Source of the DNA: Planctomycetota bacterium
GTDB taxonomy: Bacteria; Planctomycetota; J058
Assembly: GCA_023954375.1 (NCBI GenBank)
Contig: JAMLIC010000081.1
Location: 1 to 33,354 of the forward strand
Direction of reading: 5' to 3'
DNA: 33,354 nucleotides
A program made the translations under genes and the position numbers. Below are positions 10,178 through 19,908 of the stretch, piece after piece; positions within the stretch are counted from its first letter, which is position 1; each line of letters begins with the position of its first letter. Under the pieces are notes generated by a model that did not search any database, was not told the origin of the DNA, and worked only from the letters and a program-made list of their open reading frames with translations.

Positions 10178-10566
10178 CCGTGGCCGGGCACGAGGGGAAC
10201 GGCGGCGACGGCGAGCGCGCCGACGACGAGCTGGTGGAGGTCGGCGAGGCCCGCGGCCCGTCCGACGAGCAGCCCGTGGTCGTGTTCGGGGTCGAGGACT
10301 CCGACGACGCCATCCCGGCCCTCGCCGGCGGCGACGGCGACGAGCGCCTGCCCGACCCCGACCTCCCGACGGGCGAGGGCGCAGACCACGCCGGGCTCGC
10401 GCTGCGCACGCCGCCCGAGGAGCTGGAGGCGTTCGCGCGCGGGCGCGTCGACGCGCTCGCGCGCGCAGGGCAGGCCGAGCGGGCCGCCCTGGCCGGCGAG
10501 GCGCTGGCCATGGCGCAGGCCGCGCTGCGGCGGGTGATGAGCGCGTCGCCCAGGGAGGCCCCGTGA
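10174..10566 (+). CDS. Hypothetical acidic 130-aa protein
   Basis: A small gene fixed by its junctions: GTG 10174 overlaps the DUF4920 stop (GTGA), and its own TGA at 10564 overlaps the GTG start of the next gene (GTGA again). The N-terminal ~80 residues are very acidic and Gly/Pro-rich, likely disordered, with a strand-like EQPVVVFGVED. The last ~50 residues form an Ala-rich amphipathic helix (PPEELEAFARGRVDALARAG and onward). There is no signal peptide, no Cys and no recognised domain. Position immediately before the YhaN-like ATPase, where other bacteria can encode a nuclease or regulatory partner, suggests a small accessory subunit. That is inference only. Third-position G/C bias supports it being coding. 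Confidence 0.7.
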   Translation: MTVAGHEGNGGDGERADDELVEVGEARGPSDEQPVVVFGVEDSDDAIPALAGGDGDERLPDPDLPTGEGADHAGLALRTPPEELEAFARGRVDALARAGQAERAALAGEALAMAQAALRRVMSASPREAP

Positions 10567-13313
10567 TCCTGCGCGAGCTGCACGCCGAGGGCTTCATGCG
10601 CTACGAGCGCCTGGAGCTGACCGACCTCCCCGCCGGCGTGATCGGCCTCACCGGCGAGAACGAGGCCGGCAAGACGACGATCGGCGAGGCGATCGCCTTC
10701 GCCATCTTCGGCCGCACGATCCGCACCGAGGGGACCGACCCCGCCCAGGCGATCCACTGGGAGCGCGACGAGTGCCGCACCCGGGTCGACGTCGAGGTGC
10801 CCGGCCGCGGCGTCCACCGCGTCGAGCGGCTCGTCGCCCGCACCGGCGAGTTCGAGGCCCGCCTCAGCGGGCCCGACGGCGCCCTGCTCGCCGAGGGGCC
10901 GCGGGCCGTGGCCGAGGCGCTCCAGCGCCTCCTCGGGCTCGACTTCTCCACCTTCCGCTACTCGTTCTACGTGGCCCAGCACGAGCTCGACCTCCTGCAG
11001 CGCGACGGCCACGACAACGCGCGCCGGATCGTCTGCGACATGCTCGGGATCACCACGGTCGAGCGCGCCCGCGCCGCCCTCGAGCGCGAGCAGGAGGAGG
11101 CGCGCGAGCGGGCGAGCACCCTCGAGCGCGACCTGACCGTCGCCCAGGCCCTGCACACCGAGGCGCTCCCGGCGCGCGAGGAGGGCGAGCGGGTCGAGGC
11201 GACCCTGGCCGAGGCCCGCTTCCGCCAGGCGGAGGCGCTCACCGCCGAGCAGCGCGCCCGGCTGGCGCGCGACCTCGCCGAGAAGGCGGTCGAGGCGGAG
11301 CGCGAGCGCGCGGCCGCCCTGACCCGCGTCGAGACGTCGCTCGTCGCGGCCGCCGAGCGGCAGCTCCTCCTGGGCGCCCTGCGCCGGGTCGAGGCGCTCT
11401 CGGAGCAGGCCGCGGGGCACGCGGCGCGCGTCGAGGAGGCCGCCCGCCAGCAGGACGGCCCGCGCGCCGCGGCCCGCCAGGCGCTCGAGCAGGCGCAGGC
11501 GGTCGACCGCGCGGCGCAGGCGCTGACGGCCCTCGTCGGGGCGCGCCGCGACCAGCTGGCGACGGAGGTCGCGCCCGAGACCGGGCCGGACTCGCTCCCC
11601 GCGCGCCTCGAGCGCGAGGCGGCGGTCGCCGCCCGCGAGCGGCGCACGGCCGGCTGGCGCCTGTTCTTCGGGGTCCTGGCCCTGCTCTGGGGCGCTGGCG
11701 CCGGGGGGGCCGCGGCGGCGACGCGCCTCCCGGCCGAGCAGCCGGCGCTGAGCTTCCCGCCGCGCCCCGTCGCGCTGCCGGGCGGGCAGACGCTCACGGT
11801 GACCCCGGAGCTCGCCACGGCGCCGCTCGGCGCCCTGGGCGCCGGCCTGGCCGCGCTCGGGCTGTGGTGCCTCGTCGTGCGCGCGGGCGCCGTCCGCCGC
11901 GCGCGCGCCGCCGAGGCGGAGCAGGCCCGCCTCCAGGCGCTCGACGCGCACGACCGGCGCGAGCTCGAGGCCTGCAAGGCCTTCGCGCCCGGCCCGATCG
12001 CCGCCATGCTGAAGGCGCTCGAGCCGGTCGTCGCCGCCAACGTGCGCGACGCCGCCGCCGCGCTGAAGCAGGCCGCCGGCCCGCACGGCGAGCGGGGCGC
12101 CGCCGACCTCCTGGCCGACGCCCAGGCGCGCGTGACGAAGGCCGACGGCGCCGCCCGCGAGGCCGACGGGGCGCTCGCCGACGCGCGGCGCGTCGAGGCG
12201 ACCGCCCGGCAGGCGCTCGCCGAGGTGCGCGAGACGATCAAGGTCGCCTTCCCCGAGGGCGTGCCGCAGGCCGCGCCCGCGGCCGACGCGGCCCCCCCCG
12301 ACGCCGCGGCGCTCGAGGCGGAGGTCCACCGGACGCTCGCGCTCGTGGTCCGCGCCCGGATCGAGCTCGACGCGCTCGAGCACGGGCGCCGCGCCGCGCC
12401 CGTGGGCGAGGCGAGCAAGGCCCTCGAGGCCGCCCTCGCCCAGGCCTTCGAGGCGCACGCCGGCGACGCCGCCGCGGCGCGCCGGCGCTACGAGGAGCAG
12501 AGCGGGCTCTCCGAGCTCCTGCGCGCGCGCCCGGAGGCGCCTTCGGTCGACGACCTGCGCGCGGTCATGCGCCGGGAGCGGGAGCTCCTCGACGACCTCC
12601 TCGGCGACGCGGCCACCCTGCGCACGGGGCTGCAGCAGGCCGAGGGCGCGGCGCGCCGCGCGCGCGACGAGCTCGTGCAGGCGCAGGTGGCGCTCGACGA
12701 GGCGCGCGCCGCCGACGAGCGGCTCGGCCGCCAGCGGCGGCGGCTCGACGAGCTCGAGGCCAAGGTGCGCCAGCTGCGCGAGGTCCTCGCGCCCGCGCGG
12801 CGCGAGGTGGCCGCGCGCGCCGAGGCGATCGCGCTCCTCGACGGGCTCGCCCGCTCGCTCGAGGCCCGCTTCGGCCCGGCGCTCGCGCGCTACCTGGAGC
12901 AGGTCCTCCCGCGGCTCACGAGCGGCCGCTACCGGCGCGTGCGGGTCGACGCCGACCTCGACATCCGCGTCTTCTCGCCCGACCGCGGCGACTTCGTGCG
13001 CCTCGTCGAGCTCTCGAGCGGCACCGCCGACCAGGTGCTCCTGGCCCTGCGCCTCGGCCTGGCCCGCGCCCTGGTCGCCGCGCGGGGGCTCGCCGGCGGC
13101 CACTTCCTGTTCCTCGACGAGCCGCTGGCCTCGGCCGACCCGGCGCGCGAGCACGCGTTCCTCTCGCTCCTGCGCGCCTTCGACGACGAGTTCGCCCAGA
13201 TCTTCGTCACCAGCTCGCGCGGCCTCGACGAGGGGCCGTTCGTGCGCACGCTCGAGCTGACGCGCGAGGCCCGGGCCCTCACCACGTCGACGGCCGCCGG
13301 GGCCGGGTCGTGA
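10563..13313 (+). CDS. YhaN-like SMC/Rad50-type ATPase with mid-protein membrane segments
   Basis: A 916-aa ABC-type ATPase of the Rad50/SbcC/YhaN class. GTG 10563 begins ILRELHAEGFMRYERLEL, a typical SMC-like first strand. Walker A GENEAGKTT occupies 31-39. A Q-loop-like VAQHEL follows near residue 140. Long Ala/Glu/Arg coiled coils run from ~170 to 360 and ~440 to 770. The signature LSSGTADQ starts at 817, and Walker B HFLFLDEPLASAD has D852/E853. Between the coils are two hydrophobic segments (~367-387 and ~420-442) instead of a CxxC zinc hook. B. subtilis YhaN is likewise a predicted membrane Rad50-like ATPase, acting with nuclease YhaO. No Mre11/YhaO-like nuclease is encoded nearby. Likely a membrane-tethered DNA-end or chromosome-associated machine. 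Both ends overlap neighbours by 4 bases. Confidence 0.87.
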   Translation: MILRELHAEGFMRYERLELTDLPAGVIGLTGENEAGKTTIGEAIAFAIFGRTIRTEGTDPAQAIHWERDECRTRVDVEVPGRGVHRVERLVARTGEFEARLSGPDGALLAEGPRAVAEALQRLLGLDFSTFRYSFYVAQHELDLLQRDGHDNARRIVCDMLGITTVERARAALEREQEEARERASTLERDLTVAQALHTEALPAREEGERVEATLAEARFRQAEALTAEQRARLARDLAEKAVEAERERAAALTRVETSLVAAAERQLLLGALRRVEALSEQAAGHAARVEEAARQQDGPRAAARQALEQAQAVDRAAQALTALVGARRDQLATEVAPETGPDSLPARLEREAAVAARERRTAGWRLFFGVLALLWGAGAGGAAAATRLPAEQPALSFPPRPVALPGGQTLTVTPELATAPLGALGAGLAALGLWCLVVRAGAVRRARAAEAEQARLQALDAHDRRELEACKAFAPGPIAAMLKALEPVVAANVRDAAAALKQAAGPHGERGAADLLADAQARVTKADGAAREADGALADARRVEATARQALAEVRETIKVAFPEGVPQAAPAADAAPPDAAALEAEVHRTLALVVRARIELDALEHGRRAAPVGEASKALEAALAQAFEAHAGDAAAARRRYEEQSGLSELLRARPEAPSVDDLRAVMRRERELLDDLLGDAATLRTGLQQAEGAARRARDELVQAQVALDEARAADERLGRQRRRLDELEAKVRQLREVLAPARREVAARAEAIALLDGLARSLEARFGPALARYLEQVLPRLTSGRYRRVRVDADLDIRVFSPDRGDFVRLVELSSGTADQVLLALRLGLARALVAARGLAGGHFLFLDEPLASADPAREHAFLSLLRAFDDEFAQIFVTSSRGLDEGPFVRTLELTREARALTTSTAAGAGS

Positions 13314-13818
13314 GCCCGAGGCCGCGGCGCCTGGCGATCAGCGAGCCCTGGTACGCCCAGGGCCTGCGCTTCACCTGCACGCGCTGCGGCGAGTGCTGCC
13401 GCGGCCCGGACCCGGGCTACGTCGAGGTGGACGAGCCCATGATCGAGCGCCTGGCCGGCCACGTCGGGCTCTCGCCCGAGGCGTTCTCGCGCCGCTACGT
13501 GCGCTGGGTGGCGAACCTGGGCGTCTACTCGCTCACGGAGCAGCGGAACGGCGACTGCGTCTTCTGGTCGGACGACCAGGGGTGCACCGTCTACGAGGCG
13601 CGCCCGACGCAGTGCCGGACCTTCCCCTTCTGGCCGGAGACGATCGCCACGCCCGAGGCGTGGGACGAGTACGCCGCCGACTGCCCCGGGATGACCCGCG
13701 GCAAGGCGGGCGCGGGCCTCTGCTACGCCCGCGAGGAGATCGAGGCCCTGGCCGGCGGCCAGGGCGAGACCGGGTCGTCGCGCGCGCGGGCGCGCCGGAC
13801 GGCCCCGGAGGCGGACGC

Positions 13819-13822
<4 letters not shown>
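13310..13822 (+). CDS. YkgJ-family cysteine cluster protein
   Basis: A 170-aa protein of the YkgJ/CxxCxxCC family (putative zinc- or iron-chelating domain). GTG 13310 overlaps the upstream stop in GTGA. The diagnostic cluster FTCTRCGECCRG supplies C23, C26, C29 and C30. Further conserved Cys occur in GDCVFW, GCTVYEARPTQCRTFPFWP and ADCPGM, the usual spacing for this family. The last ~30 residues are a basic, low-complexity tail. The domain is presumed to bind Fe-S or Zn, but its biochemical role is unestablished. No signal peptide, so cytoplasmic. Genetic coupling to the ATPase upstream and MoxR downstream suggests a metal-dependent maturation or sensing role, by inference. Confidence 0.88.
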
Positions 13823-14838
<1,016 letters not shown>

Positions 14839-15335
14839 CCAGGCCGAGCTCCTCGGCGGCGCCGCCGACGCTGTGGCCGGTGGCGCGCGCGACCGGATAG
14901 GCGGCGCGTGCCTCGTCCTCGCTCACGCGCGGCGGCCGCCGGCCGTTGCGCCGGTCGACCGCGTGCACGACGACCAACCCGGCGGCGGCGATCCCGCGAG
15001 CCTCCGGCTCGGGGTCCTCGAAGAGCGCGCGCAGGAGCTCCACGGCGCGGTCGCGCAGGCCGGAGTCGTCGCCGGCTCGCGAGAACAGGTCCGTGGCGAA
15101 GCGGGCCCGCGCGGCCGGCGCGCGCGGGCCGCGCAGGAGCTCGGCGTGGCGCTCCGGGCGGCGCGGCGCGACGGAGACGGCGCGCTGCGCGTGGACGCCC
15201 GGGTCGTCGGTGCGCGCGGCGGCCTCGTCGAGGACCCGCTCGGCCTCGTCCAGTCGGCCGCGCCGCTCGAGCCAGATCGAGAGGAACACGGCCGCCAGCG
15301 GCGCGGCCGCGCCTCGCAGGCAGGCCTCGAGCTCG

Positions 15336-16847
15336 TCATCCGGCACCAGGTCGGGCCGCATGAACCAGATCTGGCCGACGTCCACGCGCGCCCGTTCGAG
15401 CTCCTCCGGCGTCGCGCCGGACTCCGCCGCCTGCGCGCGGCGCAGCCAGCCCAGGGCCGCCTCCGGGTCGTCGAGGCGGAGGGCCGTCCCCAGCGCGACG
15501 GCGCTCCCGGCGTGCCCGAGCTCCGCCGCCGCGCGGTGGCAGCGCAGCGCCTCCGGCCTCGACCGTGCGACGGCGAACCCGTGCTCGAAGTGGAGGGCCA
15601 GCGCGTGCCACGCCCGCGCGCGCCGGAGGGGGTCTCGCGCCGACTCCGCCACCCACCGCAGCGTCGACGCCGCGAGGAGCTGGTCGCGCACCTGCGGCGC
15701 CACGGAGATCAGCTCCGTCATGATGACCCCGTCGGGGTCCTCGAGCGCCGCCTCGTCGACGAGGCGCAGCAGGGCGACCTCGTGCGCCCAGGGCGGCAGG
15801 CCGGCCGGCCGCGGCGGGAGCGCCTCGACGGTCGCGGGCGGCCCGACGGTCGGCGAGGGCGGCGGCGCGGGCGCCGGCGGCGGGTCGGCGGTCGCCGGCG
15901 CCGTCGAGGGCGGCGCCGGCGCGGTCGCCGGCGGCAGGGCCGGCGCGGGGAGCCAGAGCGGGGCCGCCGCCGCGCCGCGGCCCGAGCGCCGCCGCGCCCG
16001 CGGCGAGCCGGGCGACCCGGCGTCGAGGACCCGCGGGCGCCCGCCGGCCGACCAGGGCGGCGGCCACCTCGGCGGCGCCCGCGAAGCGCTCCGCCGGCGA
16101 CTTCGCCAGGCAGCGGAGGACGACCGCCTCGAGCCGCGCGTCGACGTCGCCGCGCAGCCGTGACGGCGCCACGGGGGCGCGCCGGGCGGTCGCGACGAGG
16201 ACCTCCTGCAGCGACTCCCCCGTGATCGGCGGCGCCCCGGTCAGAGCGGCGTAGAGCACGGCGCCGAGGCCGTACACGTCGGTCGCGGGCCCGAACCGGC
16301 TCCGCTCGCCGGCGGCCTGCTCGGGCGACCAGTAGCCCGGGGTGCCGAGGAACGTGCCCGTCTGCGTGAGGCGCTCGGCGGCCTCGCCGGCCAGGGCGGC
16401 GAGCCCGAAGTCGACGAGGCGCGGGGGGCCGCCGGCGTCGGGCAGGAGCACGTTGTCCGGCTTGAGGTCGCGGTGGAGCACGCCGCGGGCGTGCGCGTGC
16501 GCCAGGGCCTCGGCGAGGGCCAGGCCCACGCGCGCGACCTCGGCCGACGGGAGCGGCCCGCCCGCCTGCAGCCGCGCCTCGAGCGAGCGGCCGCGCACGC
16601 GCTCGATCGCCACCCACAGCCGGCCCCCGTCCTCGCCGGCCGAGAGCACGGCGACGATCCCCGGATGGCGCAGCCGCGCCAGGGCCTCGGCCTCGCGCGC
16701 GAGGCGCGCCCGCGCCCGCGCGTCGTCGACGCGCAGCACCTTGAGCGCCACCTCGCGCCCGGTCGCCGGCTCGACCGCGGCGAGGACCACCCCCATGCCG
16801 CCCCGCCCGAGCTCGCCCGTGACCTCGTAAGGCCCCACGCGCCTCAC
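15336..16847 (-). CDS. Ser/Thr protein kinase, frameshifted after the kinase domain
   Basis: GTG 16847 overlaps the preceding kinase's stop (GTGA). The Hanks kinase domain is intact: GRGGMGVV at 14-21, K36 in VALKVL, HRDLKPDN with D127, DFG from D146, GTPGYWSPEQ, ending about residue 275. After RRRVARLAAGAAALG near 15981 the frame turns Arg/Gly-rich and shadow-like until a stop at 15336. The frame starting at 15980-15982 instead continues plausibly as AAAAPLWLPAPALPP (the second half of a membrane helix), a Pro/Ala linker and the Sel1-like region to 14783. Removing one C from the CCC at 15981-15983 would join them into a kinase-TM-Sel1 receptor of about 690 residues. Sequencing error, true mutation and programmed shift cannot be separated here. 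Confidence 0.75.
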   Translation of the reverse strand: MRRVGPYEVTGELGRGGMGVVLAAVEPATGREVALKVLRVDDARARARLAREAEALARLRHPGIVAVLSAGEDGGRLWVAIERVRGRSLEARLQAGGPLPSAEVARVGLALAEALAHAHARGVLHRDLKPDNVLLPDAGGPPRLVDFGLAALAGEAAERLTQTGTFLGTPGYWSPEQAAGERSRFGPATDVYGLGAVLYAALTGAPPITGESLQEVLVATARRAPVAPSRLRGDVDARLEAVVLRCLAKSPAERFAGAAEVAAALVGRRAPAGPRRRVARLAAGAAALGPRRGGGPALAPRAGPAAGDRAGAALDGAGDRRPAAGARAAALADRRAARDRRGAPAAAGRPAALGARGRPAAPRRRGGARGPRRGHHDGADLRGAAGARPAPRGVDAAVGGGVGARPPPARAGVARAGPPLRARVRRRTVEAGGAALPPRGGGARARRERRRAGDGPPPRRPGGGPGLAAPRAGGGVRRDAGGARTGARGRRPDLVHAARPGAG

Positions 16848-19288
16848 GGCGGCTCCTCCAGCGCGACCGGCCGCAGGGCGACGGCTCGGATCGAGGCCGG
16901 GGCCTCGTCGAACTGCACCTCGGTGAGCGTCGCGCCCGTGGCGAGGACGACGTAGGCCTGCCCGCGCGAGGCGTAGCGCGCCGCGCCCAGGCGCTCGACG
17001 CGGACGACCCACTGCGTCGTCGCCACCTCGACGGCGCGCGCCCCCCGCGCCGGCGCGAGCGCGTCGAGCGGCGCCCACGCCCAGCCGCCGCCCAGGTCCA
17101 GCCGCGCCCAGCCGAGGTCCTCGGCGTCGCTCACGAAGCGCCGCCCGGCCGGGAGCGTCGCCACGGCGAGCCCGCCCGGACGGTCGCGCGCGACGAGGCC
17201 GTCCTCGCGCACCTCCACGGCCCGGCGGGGGCGGGCCGGGGCGCGGCGCGGGAGCTCGAGCGCGGCGCCCTCGCGGATCAGGTTGACGTCGTCGATCCCG
17301 TTGAAGACGCCGAGGACGGGGAAGGCCAGGTCGCGCCGCTCGGCGATCCGCCCGAGCACCTCGCCGCGCCCGACGACGTGGACGCCGACCTCGTGCCAGC
17401 CGCGGACGGCGCGGGCCTCGCGGCCGCCGAGGACCAGCCGCTCCTCGAAGAGCCCGCTCGCCAGGCGCCCGTCGTCGAAGCGGGCGGGCGCCGCGCCCCG
17501 GAACAGGGCGTCGAGGGCCCGCGTGAGCGCCGCCTCCTCGAACCCGTCGGCGAAGGCCCGGACCGCCCAGTCGCGCGTCGCCTCGGGCCGGGCGGGGAGC
17601 CACGGCGCGGCGGCGAGGACCGCGTCGCGCAGGCGTCCGGCGTCCTTCAGGCGCACGGCCCCGGCGTCGCGGTCGACCTCGATGATCACGCGCTGCCCGA
17701 GCACCGCCTCGAACGCGGCGCGGACCTCCGGCGCGTCGCCCTTGCGGGTGGCGCCGTCGTGGTCGAGCGCGAACAGGGGCCCGCGCACCTGCACGCGGAC
17801 CCGCCGGACCGTGGCCCAGAGCGTGACGCGGCCGTCGGGGCCGTCGGGCCCGACCTCGAGGCGCAGGAGGAGGCTCGAGGCGAGGCGCGGCGCGCCGACG
17901 CCGGGGCACTCGGCCAGGAGCGAGAGAGCGGCGTCGAAGGCGCCGTCGGGCGCGAGGCCCGACCAGCGTCGCGGGGCGGACGGGGCAGCGACCGGCGCGG
18001 GGCCCGCGGCGCGCGGCGGGGCGGGCGCGGCCGCGGGGGTGCTCGTCGGTCGGGCCCACCACGCGGCGGCGATGGCCACGGCGAGGGAGAGCGCGGCGCC
18101 GGCGGCCACCGGGGCGACGGAGCGGCGGCGCCGCGCGGGCCGCGCCGGCGCGGCGCCGCCGCGCGCGGCGCGCAGGGCGTCCGCGAGCGCCTCGGCCGAG
18201 GGGAAGCGGTCGTCGGGCGCCTTGGCCATGGCGCGCAGGACCACCGCCTCCAGGGCGGGCGGCACGTCGGGGCGCAGGCGCGACGGGCGCGGCGGCTCCT
18301 CCTTCACGACCCGCTCGAGGACCTCCGCCACGCCGGCGCCGGGGAAGGGCTCGTGCCCGACGAGCCCCGCGTAGAGGACGGCGCCCAGGCCGTAGACGTC
18401 GCTCCTCGCGTCGACGTCGCGCAGGCCGAGGGCCTGCTCGGGCGCCATGTAGGCGGGCGTCCCGAGGACCTGCCCGGTGGCCGTCAGCGCGACGGACGCG
18501 CCCGCGGCGCGGCGCGCGAGGCCGAAGTCGGTCAGGCGCGGCTCGCCGCGGTCGTCGAACAGGACGTTCGCCGGCTTGAGGTCGCGGTGGAGGACGCCGA
18601 GCGCGTGGGCGTGGGCGACGGCGCGGGCCACCTTCTCGCCGAGGTCGAGGACCTCGTCGGGCGGGAGGGGGCCCTGGCGCAGCCGGTCCTGGAGCGAGCC
18701 GCCGGGGAGCAGGTCCTGCACGAGGTAGCTCGGGTCGCCCGCGAGGTCGGCGGCGTGGACGCGCGCCACGTGCGGGTGGTCGAGCCCGGCCATGACCTCG
18801 GCCTCGCGGCGGAAGCGCTCGCGCGCCTCGCCGTCGGCGGCGGCCGGCAGGAGCTTGACCGCGCGCGGCGCGCCGGACGGCTCGTGGACGGCCTCGTAGA
18901 CCGCGCCCATGCCGCCGCGCGCGAGGAGGCGCACCAGCCGGTAGTCGCCAAGGCGCTCCGGCGCCGGCGCCGTGGCGCGCCACGCGCCCGAGCGCGGCGG
19001 GAACGCCCCCGCGCCGCTCGGGTGGCTCGACGCCGGGCGCCCCGGCCAGAGCGACGAGGCCGGGCGGGCGGAGACGGTGTTCCCGCGCTGCACGACCTCG
19101 ACGAGCGCCCGCTCGACGACGTCGGGCGGCACGAGCCCCTGCTGCGTGAGGAGCCGCGCCGCGCTGGTCGGCTCGCCGGCGCGCTGCCGCCGCCGGGCCT
19201 CGTCGAGGCACGCCTCGGCGCTGCCGGGGGCGAGCGCCCCGCGGGCGACCAGGACGCGCACGAGCTCCGCGTCGTCGTCGGGCTCCAC
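16844..19288 (-). CDS. Receptor-like Ser/Thr kinase with LysM- and SH3-like extracytoplasmic domains
   Basis: An 814-aa kinase from GTG 19288. Residues 1-70 form a helical N-terminal module (VRVLVARGALAPGSA and LLTQQGLVPPDVVERAL), as seen ahead of many planctomycete/myxobacterial kinases. The kinase domain spans ~113-375 with glycine loop ARGGMGAVYE, K145, HRDLKPAN with D236, DFG from D254, and GTPAYMAPEQ. One membrane helix (~390-412, VAAGAALSLAVAIAAAWWA) leads to a 400-residue exported part. This holds an unrecognised alpha/beta domain, then a LysM-like block (VVGRGEVLGRIAERRDLAF and FNGIDDVNLIREGAALELP), then an SH3-like block with WARLDLGGGWAWAPLDAL. LysM and SH3b domains bind peptidoglycan, so cell-wall sensing is a reasonable inference. 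The stop overlaps the next kinase start by 4 bases, so the two are co-expressed. Confidence 0.88.
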   Translation of the reverse strand: MEPDDDAELVRVLVARGALAPGSAEACLDEARRRQRAGEPTSAARLLTQQGLVPPDVVERALVEVVQRGNTVSARPASSLWPGRPASSHPSGAGAFPPRSGAWRATAPAPERLGDYRLVRLLARGGMGAVYEAVHEPSGAPRAVKLLPAAADGEARERFRREAEVMAGLDHPHVARVHAADLAGDPSYLVQDLLPGGSLQDRLRQGPLPPDEVLDLGEKVARAVAHAHALGVLHRDLKPANVLFDDRGEPRLTDFGLARRAAGASVALTATGQVLGTPAYMAPEQALGLRDVDARSDVYGLGAVLYAGLVGHEPFPGAGVAEVLERVVKEEPPRPSRLRPDVPPALEAVVLRAMAKAPDDRFPSAEALADALRAARGGAAPARPARRRRSVAPVAAGAALSLAVAIAAAWWARPTSTPAAAPAPPRAAGPAPVAAPSAPRRWSGLAPDGAFDAALSLLAECPGVGAPRLASSLLLRLEVGPDGPDGRVTLWATVRRVRVQVRGPLFALDHDGATRKGDAPEVRAAFEAVLGQRVIIEVDRDAGAVRLKDAGRLRDAVLAAAPWLPARPEATRDWAVRAFADGFEEAALTRALDALFRGAAPARFDDGRLASGLFEERLVLGGREARAVRGWHEVGVHVVGRGEVLGRIAERRDLAFPVLGVFNGIDDVNLIREGAALELPRRAPARPRRAVEVREDGLVARDRPGGLAVATLPAGRRFVSDAEDLGWARLDLGGGWAWAPLDALAPARGARAVEVATTQWVVRVERLGAARYASRGQAYVVLATGATLTEVQFDEAPASIRAVALRPVALEEPP

Positions 19289-19305
19289 GCGTCCAGCTTA
19301 AGACT

Positions 19306-19902
19306 TCAGGGTCGGCGGAGCACGAGCGACAGGTTGTCCCAGGCCATCGGCACGCGCTCCACGGGCTCGAGCCCGGCCGCGCGCGCCGCCGCCTCGACCT
19401 CGACCGCGTCGCGCACGCCCCAGCGCGGGTCGCGCGACCGGAGCGAGCGGTCGAACGCCTCGTTGCTCGGCGCGATCGCGCCGTCCAGCCGGTAGGGGCC
19501 GTAGAGGAAGAGCGCCCCGCCCGGCGCCAGCACGCGCGCCGCGCCGGCGAGGAGGCCCAGGCACGCCGACCAGGGGGCGATGTGGATCATGTTCGCGCAC
19601 ACGACCGCCTCGGCGCGCTCGACGGGCCAGCGCGCGGCCGCGGCATCGAGCACGAGCGGCGCGAGGACGTTCGTGGCGTCGGCCGCCCAGGCGGCGATGC
19701 TCGTGAGGGCGTCCGGGTCCGCGTCGGTCGGCTGCCAGCGCAGGTGGGGCAGGCGCGCGGCGAAGTGGGCCGCGTGCTGCCCGGTGCCCGACGCGACCTC
19801 GAGGACGAGCCCGCCCGGGGGGACGCCGGCGAGCGCGCGCGTGAGGACCGGGAGGATGTCGTCCTTGTTCTCGTCGGCGGCCTCGGCGAAGCGGCGAGAC
19901 AT
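19306..19902 (-). CDS. DUF938 (METTL26-like) SAM-dependent methyltransferase
   Basis: A 198-aa class I methyltransferase-like protein of the DUF938 family (related to eukaryotic METTL26). GAGGGG precedes ATG 19902. Conserved blocks run in family order: AEAADENKDDILPVL, LVLEVASGTGQHAAHFA (SAM-binding motif I), LPHLRWQPTDAD, the CANMIHIAPWSA block, GGALFLYGPYRLDG, SNEAFDRSLRSRDPRWG and a C-terminal AWDNLSLVLRR. Length equals the family norm. Substrate is unknown. The start lies 6 bases after the stop of the ATPase-partner gene, so it may be co-transcribed with that cassette, though its family is widespread as a housekeeping gene and the association may be fortuitous. Confidence 0.92.
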   Translation of the reverse strand: MSRRFAEAADENKDDILPVLTRALAGVPPGGLVLEVASGTGQHAAHFAARLPHLRWQPTDADPDALTSIAAWAADATNVLAPLVLDAAAARWPVERAEAVVCANMIHIAPWSACLGLLAGAARVLAPGGALFLYGPYRLDGAIAPSNEAFDRSLRSRDPRWGVRDAVEVEAAARAAGLEPVERVPMAWDNLSLVLRRP

Positions 19903-19908
19903 GGCCCC

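Noticed and set aside
10083..13154. 1023-codon minus-strand open frame opposite the YhaN-like ATPase
   Set aside because: The plus strand carries Walker A, signature and Walker B motifs; the antisense frame has only biased composition.
15718..16617. Third minus-strand frame over the kinase, Arg/Pro-rich
   Set aside because: It is a shadow with no motif; coding character switches between the other two frames instead.
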